Positions 49,180 to 60,067 of a stretch of DNA of 64,000 nt are shown here, piece after piece. Position numbers and translations under genes: made by a program. How positions within the stretch are numbered: position 1 is the first letter of the stretch; every line of letters starts with the position of its first letter. The stretch is taken from positions 290,412-354,411 of the forward strand of contig JAVXUO010001022.1 in the NCBI GenBank assembly GCA_033065855.1, written 5' to 3'. The notes below the pieces were generated by a model. The model had not been told where the DNA came from. It did no database searches and saw nothing but the letters and a program-made list of their open reading frames with translations. The stretch comes from Escallonia rubra. Its lineage: Eukaryota > Streptophyta > Magnoliopsida > Escalloniales > Escalloniaceae.

Positions 49180-49750
49180 GGATGACAAGTGGAATGGTAC
49201 TTAGATGTTTTTGTGGGCTTGGTGAAGGTGGCAGAGAGAAAAGGGCATGTCAGTGGCAGCTTCTTGTTTAATAAATACCAACATAAACTTTTATTTACTG
49301 CTGTTTCTTACATCCGAGGAAATGTGTTATCGGATCGTTGTGGCGGTGGAAGAGGGAATCCGTTGAATTCACCCTAGAATATGGAGTGAATGGATATTTG
49401 GAAGGTTATGGCCAATAAGGTGATCCTGTATCAGCACAGCAGGATATAGTTGCAGATGGCCTTTGTTGAGAACCTGACGAGATTGGATTCTGGACCTCTT
49501 GAACATTGCAAGAAGGATGAGTAGAAGATTCTGAACTGGGAAACAATTGTATTGTCAAAAAATGTGCCCGTATGGCAATAGGCATCTGTTGTATCTTCCT
49601 CATTATCGAGCTCTTCAATGGTCATTGCAGTTGCTTTTTAGAAGTCGAGGTGACTATGAGTCCCATGAGGCAAAGCCATACAAGTCTAGTGACCTTGGTG
49701 AAGAAAATGAAGATGCAGAACGGGATGGGGGATGTAGGACTATGCTCTAG
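49180..49750 (+). pseudogene. Degenerate trihelix (Myb/SANT-like) copy
   Basis: This region aligns in order with the intact trihelix gene at 51788-53092. CTTTTATTTACTGCTGTTTC (49285) corresponds to KLLITAVSY; GATATTTGGAAGGTTATGG to GKWKA; GTTGAGAACCTGAC..TTGGATTC to VENPALLDS; and TTGTATCTTCCTCATTATCG to LYLPHDRAL. The frame is broken by stops and indels. A frame with GEENEDAERD after the last block may keep part of an older acidic region. It lies 2 kb upstream in the same direction, so it is a tandem duplicate that decayed. Confidence 0.8.
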
Positions 49751-49825
49751 ATAAGAGTATAGGGGTAAACATTTGTGCTCCAGGGGTATTCTCGAGGAGC
49801 GAGAGATAGGTAGAAGGACATAAAG

Positions 49826-50065
49826 ATGTTTACTCTGGTAAACAATGGACTTTCTGGGACTCTAGCGTTTGGAATGAATGATCTTGCCAGCTTAAATCAT
49901 GTTCTCACCGAGTTGGGTGCAGGAACAGTAATTGGATATGTGGGTGATCTCTTGCTTACTTCAAGAGCAGGGGCAATACAATCATGCCCAGCCTTTGGAG
50001 CTGGAAAAGTTGCGACTGAAGTGACTGGCCTATATGTGGCTTGGAAAAGAGTGCTTGAAGCTTGA
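49826..50065 (+). CDS. Unrecognised 79-residue ORF
   Basis: ATG to stop, with a natural-looking composition (MFTLVNNGLSGTLAFGMNDL... ending in TGLYVAWKRVLEA). No family is recognised. There are two mildly hydrophobic stretches but no clear membrane segment. It follows the trihelix pseudogene by 76 bp and may be a remnant of another gene or a chance frame. Confidence 0.25.
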   Translation: MFTLVNNGLSGTLAFGMNDLASLNHVLTELGAGTVIGYVGDLLLTSRAGAIQSCPAFGAGKVATEVTGLYVAWKRVLEA

Positions 50066-51787
50066 GAAGGAGTCTATGCAATCAAAATCTTAAATGCAAC
50101 AAAATTTGTGCTGACGACAACTAAACGATGTGTCTGTGTCGCCATTTTTATGCCAGGTGAACACGACAGACCTTGCTGTTACTTCCGTCATCTTCTCTAC
50201 TAATCTCATTCATTTTTGCTGAAGTTATTGCTTTCATCATGCAGCTTGGCCTTCTTTTCCAGTATTGGAGAGTTCTAAATTTGGCCTTCTGATAACTTGA
50301 TGTACTTTAATTACAATGTTTGCAGAATTGACTATGTTTTCATTCATTTTTATGAGATCTATACGTGTTTAGGCATGCGTGTGTGGATATGTTGCATGTG
50401 CCATATATGGATGATGACAGCAATTTTATGTTTGCGTAGTGTTTTAATGTTTGTTTTAAGATTTTATTTCTACCCATATCTTGGTAACATGACTCCTTGA
50501 GATGCCTTTTAGAAGATAGATGCCATTCTAGGCTTCCTCAAACATTTTGGATACTTGAAGTTCTCTTCAGCATTGTTCGAGAGTGCTTAGAAATTTGGGC
50601 AATTTCTAAGCACTCTATTGGATTACGTAGCTAATGGGGGTAAATTTCTTGTGGAAGTAATGGACATGTCTGATGTAGTTTTCAGAACTTTTAACACAAG
50701 TTTTAGAACTAGTTTTAAAACTTTGAATAGATGCCAATGTAGCATCTATAATGTTCTGTTTAAGGAATTGTCTTGGTTGGTAACCACTAACCAGTCTCTG
50801 CTCAAATTTAGGATTCCAATCTCGCACAAACTCTTAAATAATCGGTTTCAGGGTATGGGCGTTATTGTAACTGTTTCCAGAGCTTTACATGTACTTATGA
50901 CTTGGGTGCCTCAACCGTCAAATTTCTCGCTAGGTTCTTCTAGTGTTTTAGTGACTTGATGAATTTCGTCTTCACGTTTCCATATTTTACACTCTCGAGT
51001 TCTTCCCAGTATCACTAAGTCCAAGTTGTTATTTCCAAACTTGTCGAGTGTAGCAAATTACCATGTCATGACAGAACTTTAATTTTACTTGCATTTTTGT
51101 CTTACTCAACTAGCTATACCAAAAAGTTCCTTAGTCGCCCCCCCCACCACCACACACGAAAAAAACCAAAGATGGAAAAGTTAGACCTCATTAATAAACC
51201 AAGCGGAGAGCACCTAACAGCAGACCTACCAATGTGGTGCAGCCCTGATCGGTGCATCCGACAGACCCACAACCACTTGGGTGCCTGTAGGGCTCTAAGC
51301 CTCTACATATAAATTGACCACTTTCCTTTCACTTCCCAGTGCCCTTTTTTATGTATAAGCAATGCAATAGCGTTCTCACTCTGAAGCTTAGGTTTCAATT
51401 CAAAGTCTGGAAATGGATGCGCACGTCTGAGGTAATCTTGATGGATTTTCGTTCTGCCTCTGAATTTTTGATCGGTTAGAATCTGGATTTGGGGATGATA
51501 TGTTCTAATGAAACTTTTTCGCATTTTCTTTTGGTGACACCAATCAAAATATCTGGATATGCTCTTAATTGATCGAATCTGCTTAGATATATCTTAATGG
51601 ATCCTTAGGCGGAAAATGAATAAATTGGTTACTTTGCATAATTTATAGCCCGAGTATTCCTATTTTCATATTAGCAGCATTTAACAAATTTAGAGTAGGT
51701 TTGATTTTTAATTCTTGTCGAATGTGTGGCCTACACATGGACAGATTCGCGATTGGATTTGGTTTGAGGTTGCTTTGTAAATCTACA
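50066..51787. other. Intergenic and 5' region of the trihelix gene
   Basis: No further gene seen. A likely noncoding exon ends near 51431 (CTGAG|GTAATC), with a possible acceptor GGACAG near 51742, so the trihelix transcript probably has a leader intron. Confidence 0.35.
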
Positions 51788-53092
51788 ATGGAAGGGAATT
51801 ATTTGATGCCGGGCAGTTTTGATTGTTTTCTCGAACTACAAGGTTCAATGCCGGAAAACTCCCAACAATACCAACTTCCAAACCCGAATTTTATTGAACC
51901 CCAACAAATAGAAGGTGCATTTCCTTTTGGGGTTGTGGACATGCAAGAATTTGACCAATCGGTTCCATTTCTCAACTGCAATAACCAGGGAGACGTAGTG
52001 GAAAATTTTGCTGGTGCTAATGACGGGAAAAATGTTGCTGAGCAATGTGGTGATTCGCACCGTGAGAGTAGCGGAGAGGAAAAGGACTCTCCATGGAAAC
52101 GTGTAAAATGGACGGATGAAATGGTGAAGCTTTTGATTACAGCAGTTTCTTACGCTCAAGAGATTGCTTCCTGTGATTCCAATGGTAATGGAAGAAAGAC
52201 TTCATTGCTTTTACCAAAGATAGGAAAGTGGAAGGCTATCTCGATGGTCATGGTTGAGAGAGGTTGCCAGGTCTCACCTCAGCAATGTGAGGATAAGTTT
52301 TATGATCTGAATAAAAAGTATAAAAAGCTTAATGATATGCTTGGAAGAGGCATTTCTTGCGATGTTGTTGAGAACCCGGCACTTTTGGATTCAATAGACC
52401 TGCCTGACATCGAAAAGGAGAATGTCAGGAAAATTCTAAACACTAAACAGTTGTTCTATAAAGAAATGTGCTCTTATCACAATGAGAATCGGTTGTATCT
52501 TCCTCATGATCGAGCTCTTCAACAGTCGCTGCAGGTAGCTCTTAAAGGTAGAAATTACTCAGAGTATTATGGGGAGAAGCTCTACATTCCTGATAACCTC
52601 GGGGTAACATGTATTCTTCCGGGGGTCCCTGCCAAAAGGAACAAGCTAGGCGAAGAAGATGGAGCTGGATCTTCTCTTGACACCTTTAACATTTCTGAAC
52701 CAGATCCATATCCACCTAAAGATCATGCCAAAATGAACAACCTAGGTGTAGAACATGGAGCTGGATCTTCTCATAACACATTTAATGGTTCTGAACCATA
52801 TCCACCTAAAGATCATGCCAATGATAATCTTGTTTTCAAAGACAGTGGGGAGGGACAAGGGTTGCAGAACCAATGGATGATGTCGGGTGCACTTCAGTTG
52901 CAAGAGCAGAAGTTAAAGATCCAAGCACGAAGGCTCGAGTTGGAGAAGAAGCAATTTGCGTGGCTGAGTTCTAGCCGACGTGCAGACAGGGAGCTGGACA
53001 AGATGAGGCTGGAGAATGAGTTTCTGAAGCTTGAGAACGCGCAACTGGCATTTGAACTTAAACGTCGAGAACTCGGTGCTTATTTGGACTGA
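51788..53092 (+). CDS. Trihelix (GT-type, Myb/SANT-like) DNA-binding protein
   Basis: A 434-residue single coding exon. Residues 103-190 (WKRVKWTDEMVKLLITAVSY ... CEDKFYDLNKKYKKLNDMLG) form the three-helix Myb/SANT-like domain of plant trihelix factors. Residues 192-270 (VENPALLDSIDLPD ... LYLPHDRALQQSL) are the conserved region that follows it in this subfamily. Residues 365-430 are a long charged coiled coil (QLQEQKLKIQARRLELEKKQ ...), likely for dimerisation. Residues 284-314 and 315-344 are a tandem duplication. I chose the ATG before EGNYLMPG because this start resembles family members; in-frame ATGs at 51722 and 51737 would add 22 or 17 residues. It should act in the nucleus. Its targets are unknown. 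Confidence 0.9.
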   Translation: MEGNYLMPGSFDCFLELQGSMPENSQQYQLPNPNFIEPQQIEGAFPFGVVDMQEFDQSVPFLNCNNQGDVVENFAGANDGKNVAEQCGDSHRESSGEEKDSPWKRVKWTDEMVKLLITAVSYAQEIASCDSNGNGRKTSLLLPKIGKWKAISMVMVERGCQVSPQQCEDKFYDLNKKYKKLNDMLGRGISCDVVENPALLDSIDLPDIEKENVRKILNTKQLFYKEMCSYHNENRLYLPHDRALQQSLQVALKGRNYSEYYGEKLYIPDNLGVTCILPGVPAKRNKLGEEDGAGSSLDTFNISEPDPYPPKDHAKMNNLGVEHGAGSSHNTFNGSEPYPPKDHANDNLVFKDSGEGQGLQNQWMMSGALQLQEQKLKIQARRLELEKKQFAWLSSSRRADRELDKMRLENEFLKLENAQLAFELKRRELGAYLD

Positions 53093-54338
53093 ACGATGTC
53101 ATCTGTTGCCTTTATTTTCTCTGCAGTACCTGCAGGTTGGGTTATGGATATACCCTTTTTATTTTCATCAAGTATGTCAAACATTTTCAATTGTATCTCA
53201 TTTTCCAGTAACCTCTGCTAATAAAGTGGAGTATACATGAGTGGAGGCATCTTGAACTCCCCTAAACATGCTCTAATAGGCTGCTTCTGATTACTGGACT
53301 GGCCTCCAATTTTGTCAATAAATGGGGCCTTTGCTTCTTTATGTGTCTTCCTCTATATGTCGAGTACTGTGGCAAAAATTCTTAGTGGTGATTTCGGAGG
53401 ATGTTATTATATTCTAGTTGTCGAAGCATCTGAAGTGATTTATTTTGTTTGCGGCTTCAAAAGTTCATGCGAGAGGTTTCCTGAATGCAGATTACACTCA
53501 TCATACTGCCTTGGAAACTTGAAAATGCGCTGTTGTTTTTATTGCGCTTCTGTCTTTACCTCTTTCTCCATTTCTAAGTTTTGGATGACCCCTTTGGTAG
53601 CGTATGAACTTGTCTGCATGTGAAATCGCTCGATGTCTTTGCTCCTGCTCTCACCCTCGGTTTTCTCACACTGGAACCGTGCTTATGACTGCAAGTCTCA
53701 TGCGAGTTCACAATCGAACTTTCTTGGCCGCCTGTGCTCTTTTTATCGCACACATCTGAAGTGGAAGTTAGTTGGATGATGCCTTGCAGGCAGTTCTTCA
53801 ATTAGCGCGGTACGATAAGCCTCAGTAGGATCAGATTCGTTTGTGCTTTGCTCCTTTCTTTGGCTTTAGTTTAACCGTCTGCAGAATTGATGTAAGAGAA
53901 TCAACAAGAAATCTCAGGTCATATCGGCAGGGTTAGCCTAGGCCTAGGGGGAGCTCCCTGAAAACGAGGTTACTAAAAGGTATATCTTGCGACCTATTAC
54001 ATGAGTAAAGTTCCTATTCTTGTTCGCATTTCGGGCGCACTTGAGTATGCTGAAAGATTGACCAACTTATAACTTTTTTCATCTTCTGATTTAAGCCGTA
54101 AAATTCTTGCCTGGGTAGTCAACTTTTAGTTCAGTGATGAATGGATTTCATATTGACAATTTCTTAAGTTGGTAGGTTGACTGGTTTTTTTCTCCTTCAA
54201 TTCATCGGATGTATGGGCTAGTCATCCCCTCCCTTACCCTCAACTCTTATGAGGCTCGAATATGTGACATTGCACAGGAAAGGATCACCTTGGTCTGTTG
54301 TTCTATGTTCATTGTACTAGTCGATTTAGATGCTTTGA
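53093..54338. other. Trihelix 3' UTR and intergenic DNA
   Basis: T-rich sequence with short unrelated open frames on both strands (for example 53312-53623 and 53574-53801). Nothing recognised. Confidence 0.4.
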
Positions 54339-54352
54339 AATAAGTACGGCTT

Positions 54353-55519
54353 AAAAAAAAGTTAGTGAGAAAAAACTTTTCTCCGCCTTCTCTCTAGATA
54401 GAGAAGCCCACCACAAAAACTCGTCACCGTTACCCCCGGGGGGGGGGGGTGGTCATTATGGCTACCTCTCTTTCTCCTCCATTTTCGTTTCCGTCTCTTT
54501 GTTCCTTTCCGTTTCTATTTGTGTTAGTGGTTTGAGGAGGGCAACGGTGGCCGGCGACAAACATGGGTGGAAGACGAAGTAGCGGCAGCAGGAGTGATCA
54601 GAGATGGTGACACTCTGAAAGATCTATCTTGGGACGGATCTACGAAGATCTGTTGGGACGGCCGGCGGTAGATCTGTACTTGTGCACGTGTGAAGTGGCT
54701 TTCGAGGGCTAGAGGTTTCATCAAGGGAGTTAACCGGAAGTTCGTCGGCGGCGACCGGATTTTCACTGGGGCACCAAATTTTTTGCTGGTTATGGGGGCT
54801 CTCTAGTATGTGGGGTTGGAAAGAAAAAAAAAATGAAAAAATATATTTTTGCTGGTTTAGGGTTTTTGTGGGTGTACCGTGACCCTTGGGAGGGTGTTGG
54901 GGGGGGGGGGGTTAGTGTTTGGGGTGGGGGCCTTGGGAGGGGTGGGGGGGGGGGATTTTCGAGGTAGTCAGGGTTCTGCATTTCTGCTTTGGGTTTTGCA
55001 GGTGAGATGGGGAGGGGGGGGGGGGAGGGGAGGGGGTGGGAGGATGTGGAATGAACTAAGGAGTGGCATGTTGGGTCTGCTCGTTTGGGTCATTGCCCCG
55101 ACTAGCGGTTTTTGGTGTTGGTTTTGCCGGTGGAATGTGTGAAATTTGTAGCGTTGATGGACTTCGCCCTCATCTTTGTGCTGAGATTGCATAGGTAGTC
55201 ATGTACACCTTTGTGGTTTTGTGCGGCTCCATGTTGTCTTCCACGTTTATTTTACTCTGTTCTTTGTTCTAATATGGGTTAATTTGTGTCCTTTAGGTCT
55301 TGACATATTACTTAAAGTTATGTTGAAGTGTAGGATATACTCTGCTTCAGCTTAATTGTAATGTGTATAGACTTAAATGTTATTCATTAATTTATGACCT
55401 AAATGGTCTTGTATACGCTTGAATCACGGAAATGTTGTGACTTTTATATGCCGTTGGGCAGACTTTGTAACCTTTCAATTATCAATGATATTCTCTTATT
55501 ATCACAAAATAATAATAAT
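54353..55519 (+). mobile_element. LINE-like retroposed element with (TAA)n tail and 14-bp TSD
   Basis: The sequence AATAAGTACGGCTT occurs at 54339-54352 and again at 55520-55533. The interval ends in an (ATA)n tail. This is the pattern of a non-LTR retrotransposon insertion. The 5' part is GC-rich, with CT-rich and CCGGCGAC words. The 3' part is T-rich like a UTR. No endonuclease or reverse transcriptase is seen, so it is an internally deleted LINE or a retroposed transcript. Confidence 0.7.
54898..55040 (+). repeat. Multiple long G-runs
   Basis: Several runs of 8 to 13 G (near 54899, 54945, 55013) separated by short spacers, inside the LINE-like element. They have strong G-quadruplex potential on the plus strand. 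Confidence 0.75.
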
Positions 55520-55533
55520 AATAAGTACGGCTT

Positions 55534-56400
55534 TCAACGGATATTGGAGATCTACGACCGTGATTACTCCTTCTATTTATTCGTTGTTATCCTCGTACTC
55601 TTAAAGTTAACACCTACACCTTGTTTGGACGATCGAGTATGATAGGCTAAAAGGACGGGATAAATGAGGATTTGTTTTCTAGTCAAATTGGGGTGGATAA
55701 AGACTTGATCCCACAGTGTGTTTGGGACAGCCATATGACTACAAGCCGGATACCGATATTTGATTGATTTACTTAGTTAAATTTGCCATCCTTAACCACC
55801 ACATCACCATCCATTGTAACTTAAAAATCAACTTTCTTGATTAACAACACTTCACAGCTAACAAGGACCATGGTCACCACCACAAGCTTTCACGAAATTG
55901 GGTCATCACAAAAGCAGATCGAGAATGAGTGGAGGTGGTGGATTTTATGGTGGAATCTGATTAAAAGTAACGCGGCGGCAATGGAGGTTGTGGACAGTGA
56001 CAACCGTGGAGGTTGGGCTTTTGGACAGTGGCAACAGGTTGGTGGAGGTGGCCAACAATGATATGGAGGTGTATTAGAAGTGGCGGTGTTGGACGCCGGT
56101 GGTAAGTTTTAATAAAGAAGCTCAATTTTTTATCCCACCCCACCCCAGGGATGGAATCATCCCATCGGATGAGATAAAGCCCATCCTTGGTATTATATAT
56201 TATATATATATATATCTTGCCTTTATTTGACAACTCAAACACTCGGTATCTTGGAGCAAATTACTATTACTTTACTTGAACCATTTATCCACACCAAACA
56301 CCGCTCTGAAGTATACTAGATATTTGACATTTTAAAAATCGTTCACAAGTTACCAAAAGTCAACTTTCATATAGTTACAATTATTCGAAGGTGAACTATT
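55534..56400. other. Intergenic, possible worn MITE
   Basis: The words TTGTTTGGA...GGGATAAATGAGG near 55620-55670 have a rough inverted partner (GGATAAATGG with GTGTTTGG on the minus strand) near 56280-56305, which hints at an old Harbinger-like MITE. No target duplication was found. Confidence 0.25.
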
Positions 56401-56405
56401 ATTAA

Positions 56406-57350
56406 GGGTTAAATACACTTTAGTACCCTGAAACTACACTGAAATCTCACCTAAGGATTTAAATGTTTATTTTTTTTCTTCACAAAAGGGTCTGTAGTTT
56501 CAAATTCGCAATAAATAAGGACTTCCGTCCAAATTCCTAACTTTCTTGGCAAAATCGTCAGGGGCAAAATTATCCGGTCAAGTTTATTTTTTTTTACTCT
56601 TCTCTTTTTGAAATTTTCTCTTCTTCCTTCTTCTTAAGAAAAAAAATCACCGGTAACAGTAACAGCCATCCCCTAACCCCCCGGCGGCGGCAACAGTCAC
56701 ACCAGCAGACAGCAGATTCCGGCAATGTGGCCTCCGAATGGCAAAGAAAAAGAAAACCGACAACAAAAAGAGACGCAAATACCAAATCATAACCACCTAC
56801 AACCCTAATGAATTCACCCAAATCACCATGGCTTCACCCACCGCATCATCACATCACTGTCATCACCACAGATTTGGCCCACACCACGGCTTCACCCACC
56901 AGCGAGATTTCAGAATTAAAGAAACAAAATGCCATAAAAAAAAGTAGATAGGAGATTGTTTTTGTGACCATCACAAAATGCCATCACCGGGGACCACCAA
57001 ATCTGCCGGATCTCCACCACATGTCCCATCGGTGTAGATCTGTCGCCAACCTTCACAAAAGCCATACCACAGCCACAATCGGTATTAACCACCGCCGTGA
57101 TCGACATCAACCATTGCCGGTGACCGTCGCCACCCACCAATCTATCATAGAGGATACGCGATGGTCAGCGAGGAACCAGATCCACTCCACCGCGCCGCTG
57201 CCCCCACGGCTTGCGTCACCAAAAAAAACAAAAAAGAGGGTTGTTCAAGCTAGCCCACAGATCTGTCGCCGCAATGGCCCCTTCTCCGGCGACCGATCGA
57301 CATCAATCACGATTGACATAGAGAAAACTATCTTACCAGAAACATAAAAG
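56406..57350. mobile_element. Possible one-ended MULE remnant
   Basis: The left end GGGTTAAATACACTTTAGTA resembles the 5' end of the two MULE-type elements in this window. It is followed, as in them, by a C/A-rich subterminal region and GC-rich gene-like sequence (about 56640-57340, with CCGGCGGCGG words). No matching right TIR was found, so the right boundary is arbitrary. Confidence 0.35.
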
Positions 57351-57684
57351 AGAATCCTATATAAGTTAGGAGAGTTCTAGAATGTTCTAGACAGAGGACA
57401 TAGAGAAAATGTAATTGCCATATTAATATATATCATCTAACACTAAGCAAACATTACAAATCCGGAATTGTAGGTTCTACCACCAACAATTTGGTGATAT
57501 ACCAGGAAAAACAACCTGCATATCGGTTCTGCTGCTCCAGTACTAATCATCTCTCCTGCCCTGCCATCAGGCTTAATAAAAGTTTCGAGCTAGTCTAAAT
57601 TACCACATGTAGAAAACATTGTTACTCTGCCCAAATAAGAACTTTTAGAACGGCGCTAGAGCTCGTGCTGCAAAAGGCTGAGGG

Positions 57685-58299
57685 TTAAGATACGAGAACG
57701 GGGTAGTGACCATGCATACACCCAATGGCTTCATGACACAGATGCCTACTTCGGCTGTCGGACGATGTTGTTGGAATTTGCATCCAAACTGCTAAAAAAA
57801 ATGAATTAAGGACCCAAACTTTGCATTACTATAAAAAAATTTCCTCGGGAAGCTAATAACAATCCTGAATATTGCTGATCATTATGCTTTCAGCCTTTTT
57901 TTTTTGTTGAGGAAGTAAGGAATATATATAGCAACCGAAAAATATTTACATCATGTACAATCAGCAGGGATTACATACAATAAAAGGGGTTGGGGTTGGG
58001 GGGGGGGGGGGGGGGTGAATGAAGAAAACATTTACACAAGGTTTGGAAATTTACTTTAAAACATAAGGAGCTGAATAAAGAGCAAAACACCCTTAAAGCA
58101 CACCGGGCTGGGTATCGTCAAACCATTCTTGTCGAAGCCCTCTACTAGAGCTAACAGCAAAGGACGCCATGACTGATGATAACTGCAAAACACTTTCTGT
58201 GCCTTGGGCGATATGTAAAGAATGCACCTCCATACTGCAGCTAGCTATCTTACACAAAAAAGCCCGAAACAACTCAGTGCACATATTCGGTGTGTGTAT
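57685..58299 (-). CDS. Two linked exons of an unrecognised gene (partial)
   Basis: On the minus strand an exon 58299-58104 follows a CATGCAG acceptor and is open throughout (IHTPNMCTELFRAFLCK ... GLRQEWFDDTQP). Its donor G|GTGTGC leaves one base, and the next acceptor TTTTTTAGCAG at 57789 restores the same frame (VWMQIPTTSSDS ... GHYPVLVS) to a TAA at 57685-57687. The intron is 315 bp and contains a poly-G tract. Without splicing the first exon ends in a stop at ...QPGVL. I cannot name the protein, and I could not find upstream exons, so it may be a gene end or a remnant. Confidence 0.3.
57968..58016 (+). repeat. Poly-G tract
   Basis: GGGGTTGGGGTTGGG followed by an uninterrupted run of about 20 G. 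Likely to be length-variable. Confidence 0.8.
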
Positions 58300-59143
58300 C
58301 TGCATGAGCAATTTCGAATGAGAAGTGAGAAGAATAATATGCAAGCATCGACAATGCAAAAACCCTGCAATAGCTATCTTATCACAAACATTTTGACGTC
58401 AACCAACTTACTGGCCATTAATGTCAATATATTTTCCTTGCTATATAATACATTATGGAGTATAACATAAATGAAATTACTTGTCTATTTTAAGCAAACA
58501 ACCGTGTCAAGTAAAGCCTTTTGAATAACTTTGAATATCGCATATATGGACATGTAAAAAATTCAAACAATGCTTCATTGTTATTTTTTTCTCGATATAG
58601 TAGAAAGATTAAGAAAAAAATGCTAAGAAGCTGTTGAAGTAGCTAGTGAGCACGAACAACTAACCAAAGTAATATACAATGAAATAAAGTACAGCGAAAT
58701 TCGTTGAACCGTCTAAATGTTACGACCGCAACCATAAAATCTTCTTCAAAAGAGCTGAAAACAACTAAAACACGACCAGAATTAACCGAAGCTTTTCTGA
58801 AAAATCTCCTATTGGTATGCCAAGTGAACAACCACTTGAAAAAGGAATTATGATAGTTGATAAACACAAAGAAGCATACTATTCTAGCCACAGGACATTC
58901 CTGCAAGCCGGGAGTATGTGCTGACATATTGAAGTACAAATGGAAATATGAAATCATTATAGCGAGCTCAAAAGAATTTTTCAAAGGACATCTGAGATTT
59001 TCTCGTTATGGAAATCAAGCCATCTCACCAAACAATATTGAATATTTTTAGCGTGGGAACTTTTCTTGATGTTTCTGATTGTTAGTTGAAGTTATGGATG
59101 AAATCAAGTCGATAGAGCAGCGATAGCATACGCAGCCCTCCCT

Positions 59144-59178
59144 TTGCATGCAAGGTTATGGCATAACCTTGCATGCAA
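59144..59178. repeat. Perfect 17-bp-arm palindrome, 1-nt spacer
   Basis: TTGCATGCAAGGTTATG, one G, then its exact complement. The DNA could extrude a cruciform. No open frame or known repeat family explains it. Confidence 0.9.
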
Positions 59179-59197
59179 TGAGATAAATTGTTGTTTT

Positions 59198-59222
59198 CGA
59201 ACGCATAACCGTTATGCGTTCG
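59198..59222. repeat. Perfect 12-bp-arm palindrome, 1-nt spacer
   Basis: CGAACGCATAAC, one C, then its exact complement. It lies 19 bp after the previous palindrome. The word GCGTTCGA recurs downstream (59238). Confidence 0.9.
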
Positions 59223-59911
59223 AGTTTCATGGAGAGTGCGTTCGAATCTCACCGAGAGTGGCAAAAAAAGAGATAATTAAAGGAAATTCTATACTTCTTC
59301 TATGTTATCTTTCTATAACTCAATAAATTTTGTTTGCCTTCCTTTTAATAATTAGATGAATGTATTTTCTATGTGCAGGTAATTTCCAAATGAATTCCGG
59401 TTTCCCTTTCCCTAGCCACTTTAGAGAAATGACATCCGTACGTTGACTGCGGTTCTTCTAAGCACGTTCAAAATATGAGTCAATTTTTTTTTTTGCTCAT
59501 ATGTTATTGCAAACCAAAAATTGTAACGAGGTTTCTTAACCACTAATCAGGTCCCTAACAAATGGATGGCTCTGAATCTACACTTGGACCACGCTTACCG
59601 GAAACCCATATTTTGACATCGTCAAGACTATAATTCTAACGGTCATAACAAATATTTTCTCGTCAAATATAAATAACAACGACGCGACTTCAACCGAGAC
59701 AAACGCGAGAGCCTCAAAAGAAATAAACGGTTAGGTAATTGAGTAAAAACGGTTGGTAAATAAAAGATTACAGCCTATGATTGACAACGTCCCATCTAAA
59801 TTTGTAAACAAATTCAAGAAATTTATTACCGCCAACCATTTCACTCCTTAAATTTCTCTAAGCCCTACATAGAACGTCGGAGCTGGCGAATTAACGCTTA
59901 GAGAATCCCCG

Positions 59912-59919
59912 TATAAAAT
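59912..59919 (+). promoter_or_regulatory. TATA box of the acidic-protein gene
   Basis: TATAAAAT, about 150 bp before the ATG at 60068, followed by a leader with a GA-rich tract. Confidence 0.6.
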
Positions 59920-60067
59920 CCCATCTTGGGACATCAAATCTCTCTCACAATCATTTCAACGTTTTCAGCCATCTTCCTGTCCTTCTCTCACTATCTTGCG
60001 TAGAGAGGGAGGGAGAGAGAGAGAGATAAAGAGTTCTTTCTTTGTGGTCCTTTGTATAAGAGGAAAA

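Noticed and set aside
59225..59265. Possible tRNA or SINE B box (GTTCGAATCTC)
   Set aside because: No A box at the right distance and no cloverleaf; the word follows from the repeated GCGTTCGA of the palindrome.
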